The translations under genes and the position numbers were made by a program. A stretch of DNA of 64,000 bases, from positions 519,707-583,706 of the forward strand of contig NZ_FXAU01000002.1 of assembly GCF_900177625.1 (NCBI RefSeq). Direction: 5' to 3'. This DNA comes from Sphingobacterium psychroaquaticum. Its GTDB lineage: Bacteria; Bacteroidota; Bacteroidia; Sphingobacteriales; Sphingobacteriaceae. Under the pieces are notes generated by a model. It ran no database searches and was not told the origin of the DNA. It worked only from the letters and a program-made list of their open reading frames with translations. Position 1 is the first letter of the stretch, and every line of letters starts with the position of its first letter. This document shows positions 18,646 through 28,418 of the stretch, one piece after another.

Positions 18646-21318
18646 ATGAGACGAATACTAATCCTTCTTCTATTTATTGCGAGTCAATATGTACACGCAC
18701 AACAGGTAATCACCGGAATTGTGGTTGATGCATCCGATAATAAACCATTGGTCAACGCCTCGGTTGTCGTGCTTAACACGGACTCTATCATGCAGCAATT
18801 CGCTCGCGTAGGTGAAGATGGCAAATTTCAGATCAAAAAAGTAGCCCGCGGAAAGCACCTCCTATTGGTAACCTACCCAAAATTTGAAATCTTTAGCAAA
18901 GAGTTTGAAGTGGTCAGCAGCGACATCAAGCTCGATAGCATTAAGATAAATTCCCAATCGAATCTCTTGGAAGAAATTATTGTTACGCAAAAGATTCCGA
19001 TTAAGATGAAGGGTGACACCATCGAGTATGACGCATCAAGTTTTGCAACCGAGAAAAACGCCAAACTAGAAGACCTGTTACGTCGTCTTCCGGGACTAAC
19101 TGTATCCAACAGCGGTGAAGTAACTGCGCACGGAAAAACAGTATCTAAGGTCTTGATCGATGGAGAAGAATTTTTTGGCTATGACCCAAAAATTGCGATC
19201 CGGAATGTACGAGCCGATGCCGTAGATAAAGTACAAGTTTACGAACGTAAATCTGAACAGGCGGAATTAACAGGTATTGATGATGGAGTTCGCTTGCAAA
19301 CTGTCAATGTGGTCCTCAAGGAAGAAGCTCGAAAAGGTATTTTTGGAAATGCCAATGCAAGCGTTGGTACCAAGGAATTATTTGACGCCAATCTATTTGC
19401 GGCAAAGTTCAATCAATCGGAACGTATCGGCTTGACAGGAAGCTGGAACAATATGGGGAATCAAGGGGATGCTTCGATGATTCGGATGAATAACCAAATT
19501 ATTGGTAAACCGGAGCACCAAAGTGCCGGAATCAACTACGAGAATAATTTCTTGAAAAAGAAGTTGCATATGACCTCCAGCTACGGCATTAGCAACAACG
19601 GTAATGCCAACGAGTCGGAGTCATACAATAAGCAGGTCCTGGGCGAAAATAAAACACAGGAAACATCGCGCAAATCACAGTCGGAGAATAATAATCTCAA
19701 CAATAATTTACGTGCGCAGTTCCGGATGAAGATCGATTCCGTAAGCAATATGAATGTGCAGCTAGGTGGAAGTAAAGGCCGTTCAGAATCTAGTTCCCTA
19801 TCGAGCAGTGAAACCTTCCGTAACGAAGGTCTTCGGGCGAATGAATTCAATGGCAATAATAGCACCGAGACCGATAACGGAAGCCTAAATGTACGGATGG
19901 ACTATCGCCGTCGTTTAAACCAAAAAGGGCGTAGTATGAACCTACACCTTAGCAATGACTACAACAATAGCGAGTCCACCAACCTGGTTGATGAAACAAC
20001 AAAATTATACGATAGACTAGGTAATGACAGCACGACCATTCATGTTAACCAAACGCGTTTGAATGAAACAAAGAGCAATGGCTTTGGGGCCGCATTAAAT
20101 TTTAGCGAACCTATTTCGGAGAGAATATTCCTAACCTTGGGCTATAGCTTTAACACCTCCAAGAGAACAGGCCTAGTCGATGCGTACAACAATACAGACA
20201 ACACGCAAGGATTAGATATGCGTTACTCCAAAAATGAAGAAGATAAAAACAATAATAACAGTGCTGATGTTAACCTGAGCTATAGGGCTGACAAATTCAA
20301 CATTAATCTTTCTAACCGAACGACCTATCGTCAACAGCAACTCTCGGATAGCTACCGTGATATCGATCTAGAACGATCATTTTGGCAAAACAACTTCAAC
20401 ACAAATATCTCTTACAAAATCAGCAACAGTAAGAATTTAACTTTTGGTTTCCAAAACAATACGAATGTCCCGAGTTTCCAACAGTTGCAACCCTTACAAC
20501 CACCAACGAATGAGTTGTACGAGCAAATAGGAAATCCAGACCTAAAGCGTGAAATAAATAATAATTTCAACCTATCTTATAACAGGTTTAGCTTATTAAA
20601 GGGTTCATCTTTTAATGTCAATGGAAGTATTTCCCTTATGGACAATGCAATCGTCAACAAATCTGTCGTTGATGATAAAGGTAAGACCACAGCCACTTTT
20701 GTCAATATCAACGATAAATTGAATTGGAATGCCCGACTCAACGCGAACTACGGCAAACCTATCTTTAATGGTGTTATGCAATTTGGCCCTTACTCTATGA
20801 TCAGCTACAGCAGCAACTACCTTTATATCAACGGGGATTTAAACCAAAACATCACCACAAATGCCAATGTTGGTATTAACGGAAATAAACAGAGTTCAAA
20901 AGGTGTAGACTTCAACTTTAATCTGGGGATTGGCTTAGCTAATGAACAAAACTCCGTACAGAGTCGTCTCAACAATACAAGTTTACGCTCCTCAGCAAAT
21001 GCAGACCTTAAATATTATTTACCGTTTAAGTTTAGCTTAACACAAGTTTTATCGTATAGCTTCACCGGGAAGAACAAGATTTTCCCAGAACCTATCCATC
21101 AGTTTTACATGAACTTAGAACTGACCAGAAAACTTTTATCGAGTGAATCATTACTTCTTAGTGTGAAAGCATTCGATGTATTCAACAGCTTTAATAATAC
21201 ACAACGATCGTTTAGTGAGAGTAATTTCTCCGAAACAAGACAACAAATGTTAACCCAGTATTTCATGGTGGGTCTAAAATGGGATTTCAATAAAAACCTT
21301 GGTAAGAAAAATGATTAA
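18646..21318 (+). CDS. Outer-membrane beta-barrel protein with carboxypeptidase-like regulatory domain
   Basis: The 890-residue protein has a signal peptide (1-18), a carboxypeptidase-regulatory-like Ig domain (about 20-100, VITGIVVDASDNKPLVNASV), a plug-like domain (LEDLLRRLPGLTVSNSGEV, near 145) and a long Asn/Ser-rich C-terminal barrel of the outer membrane beta-barrel family 3 type. These are TonB-receptor relatives without an obvious SusD partner. It overlaps the GLPGLI gene by 8 bases; the pairing of the two families is common in Bacteroidota. Substrate unknown. Confidence 0.85.
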   Translation: MRRILILLLFIASQYVHAQQVITGIVVDASDNKPLVNASVVVLNTDSIMQQFARVGEDGKFQIKKVARGKHLLLVTYPKFEIFSKEFEVVSSDIKLDSIKINSQSNLLEEIIVTQKIPIKMKGDTIEYDASSFATEKNAKLEDLLRRLPGLTVSNSGEVTAHGKTVSKVLIDGEEFFGYDPKIAIRNVRADAVDKVQVYERKSEQAELTGIDDGVRLQTVNVVLKEEARKGIFGNANASVGTKELFDANLFAAKFNQSERIGLTGSWNNMGNQGDASMIRMNNQIIGKPEHQSAGINYENNFLKKKLHMTSSYGISNNGNANESESYNKQVLGENKTQETSRKSQSENNNLNNNLRAQFRMKIDSVSNMNVQLGGSKGRSESSSLSSSETFRNEGLRANEFNGNNSTETDNGSLNVRMDYRRRLNQKGRSMNLHLSNDYNNSESTNLVDETTKLYDRLGNDSTTIHVNQTRLNETKSNGFGAALNFSEPISERIFLTLGYSFNTSKRTGLVDAYNNTDNTQGLDMRYSKNEEDKNNNNSADVNLSYRADKFNINLSNRTTYRQQQLSDSYRDIDLERSFWQNNFNTNISYKISNSKNLTFGFQNNTNVPSFQQLQPLQPPTNELYEQIGNPDLKREINNNFNLSYNRFSLLKGSSFNVNGSISLMDNAIVNKSVVDDKGKTTATFVNINDKLNWNARLNANYGKPIFNGVMQFGPYSMISYSSNYLYINGDLNQNITTNANVGINGNKQSSKGVDFNFNLGIGLANEQNSVQSRLNNTSLRSSANADLKYYLPFKFSLTQVLSYSFTGKNKIFPEPIHQFYMNLELTRKLLSSESLLLSVKAFDVFNSFNNTQRSFSESNFSETRQQMLTQYFMVGLKWDFNKNLGKKND

Positions 21319-22225
21319 ACAGCTTCTAATATCTAGTATCGTAGTGCTGTGTACATGGTTACATACAAGTGCACAACACGCTTATTTCCCTACCAAAGGA
21401 AAAATCACCTTTGAGCGCGAGGTATACCAACGTGCACGCATGCGGGAGATGAACAATAAAATGGCCAGCCAAGGTCAAAATGCCGGTATGATGATGCGCT
21501 TCGGCGGTAATATCGAGGATATCCCGGAAAAGAGCTCTGATATGCTTACGCTTCATTTTGATGAAAAAGAAACTTTGATGCAGTTCAACGATTCCGAAAA
21601 TACGTCTACACGCCCCAACGGCAATCGCCCTAGTGGTGGTGGAAACCGTGGTGGTGGCGGCGGTCGTGGTGGACAGCCGATGGGTGCAGTAAGTATGGGC
21701 GGAGGATCTGTTCAGGTTCGTGGTGGTGGTTTTGGGGGAAGAAGGCCACAGTTCAATAAGATATTTTTTCAAGATCTTCAAAACCAGACCTCAGAAGTGG
21801 AAATGGAGCTTGATGAAAAATATAACCTAAAAGATTCTTTACAGCAGGTCACTTGGCGTTTCACGGATGAATATCGCAATATCGCAGGGTATGAATGTCG
21901 TCGTGTGAACGGCGCTACAGCGGACTCGCTCTATATTATTGCGTTTTACACCGATCAAATCCCCGTGTCTGGAGGCCCCGCCTTGGTCAATGGTTTACCT
22001 GGCATGATCTTGGGATTGGTTATTCCTGAGATGCACATTAATTACTGGGCCAGAAATATAGAGTTTACCACTGAAAACGTCCCTAAACAGTGGCGAGATA
22101 AGAAAAGTAAAGCCATGAGTATGGAAGAGTTCTTCAAATCGCTCAGTGGTAATCGGATGTTTGGCGGGGGCGCATCGGGAGGCAAACAACTGAAACGTAA
22201 TTTATTGGAAAACCTGATCTATTAA
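21311..22225 (+). CDS. GLPGLI family protein
   Basis: About 304 residues, starting at the ATG at 21311 (MIKQLLISSIVVLCTWLHTSAQ, a signal peptide); a TTG at 21299 is possible but less likely. The family motif appears as NGLPGMILGLVIPEM near residue 227. A low-complexity Gly/Arg-rich segment lies at about 108-150. GLPGLI proteins are exported proteins of unknown function that accompany TonB-type barrel proteins. Here it overlaps the barrel gene by 8 bases and precedes the AraC gene by 3, so all three are probably co-transcribed. Confidence 0.85.
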   Translation: MIKQLLISSIVVLCTWLHTSAQHAYFPTKGKITFEREVYQRARMREMNNKMASQGQNAGMMMRFGGNIEDIPEKSSDMLTLHFDEKETLMQFNDSENTSTRPNGNRPSGGGNRGGGGGRGGQPMGAVSMGGGSVQVRGGGFGGRRPQFNKIFFQDLQNQTSEVEMELDEKYNLKDSLQQVTWRFTDEYRNIAGYECRRVNGATADSLYIIAFYTDQIPVSGGPALVNGLPGMILGLVIPEMHINYWARNIEFTTENVPKQWRDKKSKAMSMEEFFKSLSGNRMFGGGASGGKQLKRNLLENLIY

Positions 22226-22228
22226 AAT

Positions 22229-23083
22229 ATGAATCTGGATATTCGCGCGGTAGAAACATTTAATCTAACACACTTCAAACACGAATATCAAAACGATTAT
22301 CGATTACTTCATCATGTCGTTGATGGCAGAAACAAAATTTCTAAGCCACATAAGCATGACTTCTATCTGCTGTTTCTTATTGAACAGGGAAGTGGGACAC
22401 ATACCATCGATTTTCACACACATAAGGTACAGGATCGACAACTTCATATTTTGCTGCCTAATCAAACGCATACCTGGGACCTCGGTGAACAGACCGATGG
22501 TTACCAGTTTATGATCAATCAGCAAGTTTTTGAGTCCTTTCAATCAGCTATACACATACACTACCTGCGTCGTTTTGACAGTCAAGTTTTCGACCTCAAA
22601 GAAGAGGCCTTCAACACCTTATTGCATGAGTTTCAGCAACTCAACAAAGATTTACAAATATCCCAGCAGATTCCCTGGCAGATTGTTTATACACGTAGCC
22701 AACTCCTATCCCTCCTGATCAGTAAAGAAATTGAAACGCATCTCGACGGGTTAGTAGAAAACAAATTGCACCCGACAGTGTTACATTTTATAAATCTGGT
22801 AGATCGGCATTTTATTGCCCAAAAGACTGTCGCCTTCTATGCTGACAAACTACATATTACCGCGAATTACCTCAATATCCTTTGCAAACGAGATTTACAG
22901 GTATCCGCCCTTCATATCATACAGCAACGCGTAGTTCAAGAAGCTAAGGGACTACTAAAGAATACCAACAGCAGTATTAAAGAAATCGCTTACAGCCTGG
23001 GCTTCTTGGATAGTTCTTATTTTTCTAATTATTTTAAAAACCAAGTCGGCACTACACCCCGCCAATACCAGATTCAGTTATAA
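22229..23083 (+). CDS. AraC-family transcriptional regulator
   Basis: The 284-residue protein has an N-terminal cupin-like sensor (PHKHDFYLLFLIEQGSGTH near 45) and a C-terminal double helix-turn-helix (from about 190; the pattern IKEIAYSLGFLDSSYFSNYFKNQVG is split over residues 250-275 and is the AraC signature). It follows the GLPGLI gene by 3 bases, so it may autoregulate the barrel/GLPGLI genes or control the downstream amidohydrolase. The ligand is unknown. Confidence 0.9.
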   Translation: MNLDIRAVETFNLTHFKHEYQNDYRLLHHVVDGRNKISKPHKHDFYLLFLIEQGSGTHTIDFHTHKVQDRQLHILLPNQTHTWDLGEQTDGYQFMINQQVFESFQSAIHIHYLRRFDSQVFDLKEEAFNTLLHEFQQLNKDLQISQQIPWQIVYTRSQLLSLLISKEIETHLDGLVENKLHPTVLHFINLVDRHFIAQKTVAFYADKLHITANYLNILCKRDLQVSALHIIQQRVVQEAKGLLKNTNSSIKEIAYSLGFLDSSYFSNYFKNQVGTTPRQYQIQL

Positions 23084-23148
23084 TATTCACTATTGTTGTA
23101 AGGTTTTTCTAACTTTTTCTATTACTTTCTTCCTTAATTTTGAAGAAG

Positions 23149-24462
23149 ATGAAAAGGAAAGATTTTATACAACAGGCTACTTTGCTGGCCGGCGGCAGTC
23201 TGATAGGCAGTCGTTTATCAGCAAATGAAACAATAAGAATAAATAAAAAGATGATGGAACAGCAGGAGATTAAGTTAAAAAACGTACGTCTCGAGACGGG
23301 ATTTAAGTATGACGGGGATGAAGTAATTGCCACGAACACCGCGCTCTTTTGCATTACACTTTCTGGTGGAAACATCAAAGAAATAAAAGCGAACAACCCG
23401 CAAGCGGATGCTTTTGATGCCAAAGGTTTTCTTATGCTCCCTTCCTTCAAAGATTACCATATCCATCTGGACAAAACATTTTATGGAGGGCCATGGCAAG
23501 CGCGTTTAAAAAAGAACCGTAGTGTGCGGGATATGATAACATTTGAAGAGCAGACGATGCCCGAATTGTTAAAAACCTCCACTTACAGAGCGGAAAAGCT
23601 TATTGAACTGTTACAGCAAAACGGGGTATCCTTTGCACGTAGTCATGTCAATATTGAACCTGCATCCAAATTGCAGTCGCTAAAAAACCTAGAGGTTGCC
23701 ATCGAAAACAAAAAAGATAGTTTTGGCACCGAACTCGTTGCTTTTCCACAGCACGGGATCTTCTTTTCGAAATCAGAACAACTCATGCAGGATGTCGCAA
23801 AGTTAGATATCGATTTTATCGGAGGCCTAGACCCTTCTTCTATTGAGGGAAATGTAGAAAAGACCATAGATTTTATTGTCCAGCTGGCATTAGACAACAA
23901 GAAGGGGATCGATATCCACCTTCACGAGCAGGGTGATGCCGGATTAAAATCTATTCAATACCTCACCCAAAAGGTTGCCGAAAATCCAGCGCTTCGTGGC
24001 AAAACATTCTTAAGCCACTGCTTTGCCTTAGGTAGTATGCCAACGAATACCTTAGAAGGTGTTGCCGAAGGGCTGGCAGCGCAACAAATTGGCGTGGTGT
24101 CAACGGTTCCTTTTGGGCGCCTTATTATGCCAATTCCATTGTTGTACAAAAAAGGCGTGGATGTACGGACGGGTAATGATAGTATTATTGACCATTGGAA
24201 TACATTTGGTTCTGGTAGTGTCTTACAAAAATCAAATATTATGGCTCAGCTCTACGGCTGGAGCACTGAATATGATCTTTCTCGCTGTCTAAAACTCGCA
24301 ACACACAATGTACTTCCTTTAGACGATCAAGGAAAGCAGGTATGGCCAAAGATTGGTGACAAAGCGACTTTTGTTTTGGTAGATGCCTCCTGCTCCGCTG
24401 AAGCAGTAGCACGGGTATCTCCTATTAAAAACTTAATCTATGATGGAAAGATTCTTTATTAA
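23149..24462 (+). CDS. Amidohydrolase, cytosine deaminase-like
   Basis: About 437 residues from the ATG at 23149; a TTG nine bases earlier is possible. MKRKDFIQQATLLAGGSLIG resembles a short export signal. Metal-site motifs of the amidohydrolase superfamily are seen: DYHIHLDKTFYG, DIHLHEQGD, FLSHCFALG and GNDSIIDHW, matching the CodA/isopropylammelide-type subgroup. It hydrolyses a C-N bond of a cyclic or amide substrate, identity unknown. The 3' end overlaps the ankyrin gene by 23 bases. Confidence 0.8.
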   Translation: MKRKDFIQQATLLAGGSLIGSRLSANETIRINKKMMEQQEIKLKNVRLETGFKYDGDEVIATNTALFCITLSGGNIKEIKANNPQADAFDAKGFLMLPSFKDYHIHLDKTFYGGPWQARLKKNRSVRDMITFEEQTMPELLKTSTYRAEKLIELLQQNGVSFARSHVNIEPASKLQSLKNLEVAIENKKDSFGTELVAFPQHGIFFSKSEQLMQDVAKLDIDFIGGLDPSSIEGNVEKTIDFIVQLALDNKKGIDIHLHEQGDAGLKSIQYLTQKVAENPALRGKTFLSHCFALGSMPTNTLEGVAEGLAAQQIGVVSTVPFGRLIMPIPLLYKKGVDVRTGNDSIIDHWNTFGSGSVLQKSNIMAQLYGWSTEYDLSRCLKLATHNVLPLDDQGKQVWPKIGDKATFVLVDASCSAEAVARVSPIKNLIYDGKILY

Positions 24463-25126
24463 GGTTAGTATGATTGTTGCACTGCTTCTTGTTGGCGGTG
24501 CAACTTTCTCATCCTGTCAAGAAAAACAAAAAAATAGTATGATGAATGTAGATATTATCAGTGCCGTAAAAGCGGGAAACTTAACGAGTGTGACACAATT
24601 ACTCGATCAACATGTTGCTATTAATACTGCAAACCAACAAGGTGAAAGTCTACTTCTATTGGCGACTCAGCGCAACAATGTAGCGATGGCCGAGCTTTTG
24701 GTTTCCCGTGGAGCGGACGTTAACCAGCAAGCCAGCAATCTCGACAGCCCCTTCCTCTTTGCGGGAGCCTCAGGCTTTACAAAACTGGTATCCTTATACT
24801 TGAAAAACGGAGCACACTTCGATATATTTAATCGATACAATGGTACAGCACTTATTCCTGCTTGTGAACGTGGACATGTTGAAACCGTCCGCCTATTAGC
24901 CAATACCCCCAACTTCCCGATAGATCATGTAAACCGTTTGGGATGGACTGCACTTATCGAAGCTGTTATTTTAGGCGACGGATCGGCTAAATACGTACAG
25001 ATTGTCAATGTGTTACTACAAGCCGGCGTCAATCCGTCTATCGCAGATAACCAAGGGATGACCCCGTTACAGCACGCCAGAAAAAAGGGATTTACAAATA
25101 TTGTTACGTTATTAGAAGGAAAATAG
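24440..25126 (+). CDS. Ankyrin-repeat lipoprotein
   Basis: The 228-residue protein has a lipoprotein signal (ATFSSC) and four to five ankyrin repeats, e.g. QGESLLLLATQRNNVAMAEL, YNGTALIPACERGHVETVRL, LGWTALIEAV and QGMTPLQHARKKGFTNIVTL. Ankyrin repeats mediate protein binding; in bacteria, periplasmic ankyrin proteins accompany catalases or hydrolases. It overlaps the amidohydrolase gene by 23 bases in another frame, suggesting translational coupling and a partner role. Confidence 0.85.
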   Translation: MMERFFIKVSMIVALLLVGGATFSSCQEKQKNSMMNVDIISAVKAGNLTSVTQLLDQHVAINTANQQGESLLLLATQRNNVAMAELLVSRGADVNQQASNLDSPFLFAGASGFTKLVSLYLKNGAHFDIFNRYNGTALIPACERGHVETVRLLANTPNFPIDHVNRLGWTALIEAVILGDGSAKYVQIVNVLLQAGVNPSIADNQGMTPLQHARKKGFTNIVTLLEGK

Positions 25127-25127
25127 T

Positions 25128-25490
25128 TTAGCCAAGTAACGCTGCTTTTACAGCTTTGGGTAAAGCCTCAAAAATTAAATCATAACTATGATCGATTAGT
25201 TTTTGTATCTCGCTGTCTGAGAGTTGTCGATTACAGTGCATGGTATTCCAGTGCTTTTTATTCATATGGTACCCTGGAAAGACCGTGTCAGCAAATTCAG
25301 ATCGCAATGCAATAGCACGTTCAGGATCGCATTTCACATTGATACGTAGATCATCTCCCAATTGATCAATCCCGAGCAGTGCAAAAACCTTCCCTCCGAC
25401 CTTAAACACGAGCGTGTCAGGTCCGAAGGGAAGCTCTTCGTTAACATATGGCTTAGATAAGCAGTAGTCTCTTAAATCTTCAATATGCAT
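25128..25490 (-). CDS. MmcQ/YjbR family DNA-binding protein
   Basis: A 120-residue protein with the family pattern: MHIEDLRDYCLSKPYVNEELPFGPD, LRINVKCDPE, PGYHMNKKHWNTM and a C-terminal SYDLIFEALPKAVKA. The cyaY-like/YjbR fold binds DNA in some members; the role is unknown. It converges on the ankyrin gene with 1 base between the stops and follows the thioredoxin-like gene by 14 bases. Confidence 0.88.
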   Translation of the reverse strand: MHIEDLRDYCLSKPYVNEELPFGPDTLVFKVGGKVFALLGIDQLGDDLRINVKCDPERAIALRSEFADTVFPGYHMNKKHWNTMHCNRQLSDSEIQKLIDHSYDLIFEALPKAVKAALLG

Positions 25491-25504
25491 GAATAATATT
25501 TGAA

Positions 25505-26056
25505 TTAAGATAAGGCAAGCAAAAGCTCTCGTTGGATTTCCTCTCCCTTATCTTCATTATACCATTTTTGCATAAGCTCTTTGGTTTCCTCAAATAAGAG
25601 GCCTTTCTCTTTTGATTCCAAAAACATATCCTGTAACTTTTCAGGACGAGGTCCCCAAATCACTTTATCATGACCTACATCATTGCGTATAACAAGCTTC
25701 GGAATTGATTTCCCTCCGTTGGTCAGGTAGTCCTCTATTAAAAAGGGCTCAGTATCTCGCAATTGGATTTCAAAGTCAATATTTGGGTTGTTCTTAACCA
25801 TTTGATATAGCTGTGGCACAGAATGCGCGGCATCTCCACACCAAGGTTCGGTAATTACGATCCAGTGTTGCGGTTCGGTAATCGAGCCAATAAGATTCTT
25901 GATATCGTTGTTTGGTTCAAAACGTTTCAGCCAGCGGTTCATCCGTGACCAGTTTAACTTTGTGTAATTAAAATACTCCTCATCCCCGTAGGGGTCTACA
26001 TCTTGTGGAGCGGCTAAAATTTGCTCAAAATAATCCAAATATTCCTGAAAGGTCAT
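25505..26056 (-). CDS. Thioredoxin-family protein (Thioredoxin_9 type)
   Basis: About 183 residues from the chosen start at 26056 (MTFQEYLDYF); an ATG at 26125 would add 23 residues without family support. The redox site reads EPWCGDA, so only the first cysteine of a CxxC is present. Similar proteins in Bacteroidota also have WCGDA. It may act in disulfide reduction by a monothiol mechanism or be a binding protein. Neighbouring gene: MmcQ/YjbR, 14 bases downstream. Confidence 0.8.
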   Translation of the reverse strand: MTFQEYLDYFEQILAAPQDVDPYGDEEYFNYTKLNWSRMNRWLKRFEPNNDIKNLIGSITEPQHWIVITEPWCGDAAHSVPQLYQMVKNNPNIDFEIQLRDTEPFLIEDYLTNGGKSIPKLVIRNDVGHDKVIWGPRPEKLQDMFLESKEKGLLFEETKELMQKWYNEDKGEEIQRELLLALS

Positions 26057-26311
26057 ATTATATGAAGTTTGCAACACGAATTTAATAATTTTTTCTGAAT
26101 TGTATGTTTCCAAAAAACGAAACATCTTCTTATTGGAGTACCTCTCGCTCCTCCATCATAATTATGGCGCAATTCTGACGTTCATCTCTATTTTCTCTTT
26201 GAGAAGAAAAACCAAACTGCCATTGACAGCGTTATATAGTATTACTATGTAAAGCAAGACGTGAAGCCTACCTTCTGTCAGCCTATCTCAGGGTGTACAG
26301 CATATACAAAA

Positions 26312-26324
26312 TGACAGTTTGTCA
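26312..26324 (+). promoter_or_regulatory. Palindrome TGACAGTTTGTCA, possible activator site
   Basis: Perfect 5-base arms around GTT, about 80-95 bases upstream of the predicted dnaK transcription start. The half-site recurs twice further upstream. The position suits an enhancer-binding protein acting on sigma-54 promoters; a repressor operator is the alternative. Confidence 0.45.
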
Positions 26325-26379
26325 GCGGAAAACATATAAAACACGTCAAGCATGTTATTTTTTAAAAGCAAAACAGGGT

Positions 26380-26395
26380 TGGCACACCCCTTGAT
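26380..26395 (+). promoter_or_regulatory. Sigma-54-like promoter of dnaK
   Basis: TGGCAC, five bases, TTGAT: matches the -24/-12 consensus TGGCAC-N5-TTGCW except that the -12 C is A. It lies 45 bases before the dnaK start. Confidence 0.5.
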
Positions 26396-26440
26396 AAGTA
26401 GAAGGAAAGAACAATATTCGTAAATAATAAAATACAAGAT

Positions 26441-28351
26441 ATGTCAAAAATTATAGGAATCGACTTAGGTACTACGAACTCATGTGTCGCCGTAATGGAG
26501 GGTAATGAGCCAGTAGTAATCGCTAACAACGAAGGTAAGCGTACGACACCTTCTATCGTTGCATTTGTTGAAGGAGGAGAGCGTAAAGTAGGTGATCCTG
26601 CAAAACGTCAAGCGATCACAAACCCACACAAAACTGTTTATTCAATTAAACGTTTTATGGGATTGTCGTACGATGAATCTGCGAAAGAAATTGGTCAAGT
26701 ACCATATAATGTGGTAAAAGGAGACAACAACACACCACGTGTTGAAATCGACGACCGTAAATATACACCACAAGAAATTTCAGCTATGATTCTTCAGAAA
26801 ATGAAGAAAACAGCAGAAGATTTCTTGGGACAAGAAGTAACAGAGGCTGTAATTACTGTTCCTGCTTACTTTAATGACGCACAACGTCAAGCAACTAAAG
26901 AAGCGGGTGAAATCGCTGGATTAACGGTTAAACGTATTATCAACGAGCCTACAGCTGCAGCATTAGCTTACGGTCTTGATAAAGCACACAAAGACATGAA
27001 GATCGTTGTTTTTGACTGTGGTGGTGGTACGCATGACGTTTCTGTGTTGGAATTAGGTGATGGTGTTTTCGAAGTAAAATCTACCGACGGTGATACGCAC
27101 CTAGGTGGTGACGACTTTGATAACGTGATTATCAACTGGTTGGCTACTGAATTTGCAAATGAAAACGGTGGCTTCGATTTGAAGAAAGATGCCATGGCTT
27201 TGCAACGTTTGAAAGAAGCGGCAGAGAAAGCAAAAGTAGAATTGTCTAGTACAACATCTACAGAAATCAATTTGCCATATATTACAGCAGATGCAACAGG
27301 TCCGAAACACTTGGTACGTACATTAACACGTGCGAAATTTGAAGACTTAGCGGCTGATCTTATCAAACGTACGATTGATCCGTGTAGATCAGCATTGAAA
27401 AATGCAGGTTACTCGACATCAGATATCGACGAAATTATCTTGGTAGGTGGTTCAACACGTATTCCAGCAATCGTGGAAGCAGTTAAAAGTTTCTTCGGTA
27501 AAGAGCCTTCAAAAGGGGTTAACCCAGATGAGGTTGTAGCGTTAGGTGCTGCGATCCAAGGTGGTGTATTGACGGGAGAGGTAAAAGATGTATTGTTGTT
27601 AGACGTTACACCATTGTCTCTGGGTATCGAAACAATGGGGGGTGTGATGACAAAATTGATCGAAGCAAACACGACGATCCCGACGAAAAAATCAGAAACT
27701 TTCTCAACAGCATCAGATAACCAGCCTTCTGTAGAGATTCACATCTTACAAGGAGAGCGTCCGATGGCAGCGCAAAACCGCACGATTGGTCGTTTCCACT
27801 TGGATGGAATTCCTACTGCTCCGCGTGGTGTGCCTCAAATTGAAGTAACATTCGATATCGATGCCAATGGTATCATCAAGGTATCCGCTAAAGATAAAGC
27901 AACAGGTAAGGAACAAAATATCCGTATCGAAGCATCTTCAGGTTTATCGGATGAGGAAATCCAAAAAATGAAACAAGAAGCGGAAGCAAATGCTGAAGCC
28001 GATAAAAAAGTAAAAGAAGAAGCGGATAAAATCAACGCAGCAGATGCTTTAATCTTCTCGACAGAGAAACAACTTAAAGAGTATGGCGAGAAAATTTCCG
28101 CAGATAAAAAAGCACCTATCGAAGCAGGTTTAGAGAAGTTGAAAACTGCATATGCAGCTAAAAACTTTGATGAAATCGATGCTGCATCGGCAGAATTACA
28201 AAACGCTTGGAACGCAGCTTCAGAAGAAATGTATGCAGCTTCGCAACAAGGTGGTGCACAGCCAGACCAAGGTGGCGACCCAACAGGTCAGGGTCAGCCT
28301 AAACAAGGTGGCGATGATGTACAAGATGTAGAATTCGAAGAGGTTAAATAA
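26441..28351 (+). CDS. dnaK: Chaperone DnaK (Hsp70)
   Basis: The 636-residue Hsp70 has [17 protein letters not shown] at the N-terminus, the phosphate-2 region as [26 protein letters not shown] near 338, the linker [13 protein letters not shown] near 385, a substrate-binding domain and a Gly/Gln-rich C-terminal tail ending [11 protein letters not shown]. It folds proteins with ATP, with DnaJ and GrpE, which are not in this window. It stands alone with its own promoter region and terminator. Confidence 0.98.
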   Translation: MSKIIGIDLGTTNSCVAVMEGNEPVVIANNEGKRTTPSIVAFVEGGERKVGDPAKRQAITNPHKTVYSIKRFMGLSYDESAKEIGQVPYNVVKGDNNTPRVEIDDRKYTPQEISAMILQKMKKTAEDFLGQEVTEAVITVPAYFNDAQRQATKEAGEIAGLTVKRIINEPTAAALAYGLDKAHKDMKIVVFDCGGGTHDVSVLELGDGVFEVKSTDGDTHLGGDDFDNVIINWLATEFANENGGFDLKKDAMALQRLKEAAEKAKVELSSTTSTEINLPYITADATGPKHLVRTLTRAKFEDLAADLIKRTIDPCRSALKNAGYSTSDIDEIILVGGSTRIPAIVEAVKSFFGKEPSKGVNPDEVVALGAAIQGGVLTGEVKDVLLLDVTPLSLGIETMGGVMTKLIEANTTIPTKKSETFSTASDNQPSVEIHILQGERPMAAQNRTIGRFHLDGIPTAPRGVPQIEVTFDIDANGIIKVSAKDKATGKEQNIRIEASSGLSDEEIQKMKQEAEANAEADKKVKEEADKINAADALIFSTEKQLKEYGEKISADKKAPIEAGLEKLKTAYAAKNFDEIDAASAELQNAWNAASEEMYAASQQGGAQPDQGGDPTGQGQPKQGGDDVQDVEFEEVK

Positions 28352-28366
28352 GCTTCAGAACAAAGC

Positions 28367-28405
28367 AATAAAAAAGCTCGAAACAATGTTTCGAGCTTTT
28401 TTATT
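28367..28405. terminator. Bidirectional terminator between dnaK and the nucleotidyltransferase
   Basis: Perfect 18-base arms (28367-28384 and 28388-28405, core GCTCGAAAC) with a 3-base loop and A/T-rich base, between two convergent genes. Confidence 0.9.
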
Positions 28406-28418
28406 ATATCCTTATTTT

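Larger units (their letters stand above)
26057..26440. other. Intergenic region upstream of dnaK
   Basis: 384 bases between divergent starts. It holds a sigma-54-like promoter (26380-26395), a palindrome (26312-26324) and further TGACA/TGTCA half-sites at 26224-26228 and 26276-26280. No gene seen. Confidence 0.6.

Noticed and set aside
21620..21740. GGTGGTGG-rich repetitive stretch as a possible repeat array
   Set aside because: It is a coding low-complexity Gly-rich segment without regular spacers.
21359..21781. 140-codon minus-strand frame within the GLPGLI gene
   Set aside because: It mirrors the Gly-rich low-complexity segment (Thr/Ala-rich translation) and has no support as a protein.
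26968..27366. 132-codon open frame antisense to dnaK
   Set aside because: Long antisense frames are expected in strongly codon-biased genes; the translation has no recognisable domain.
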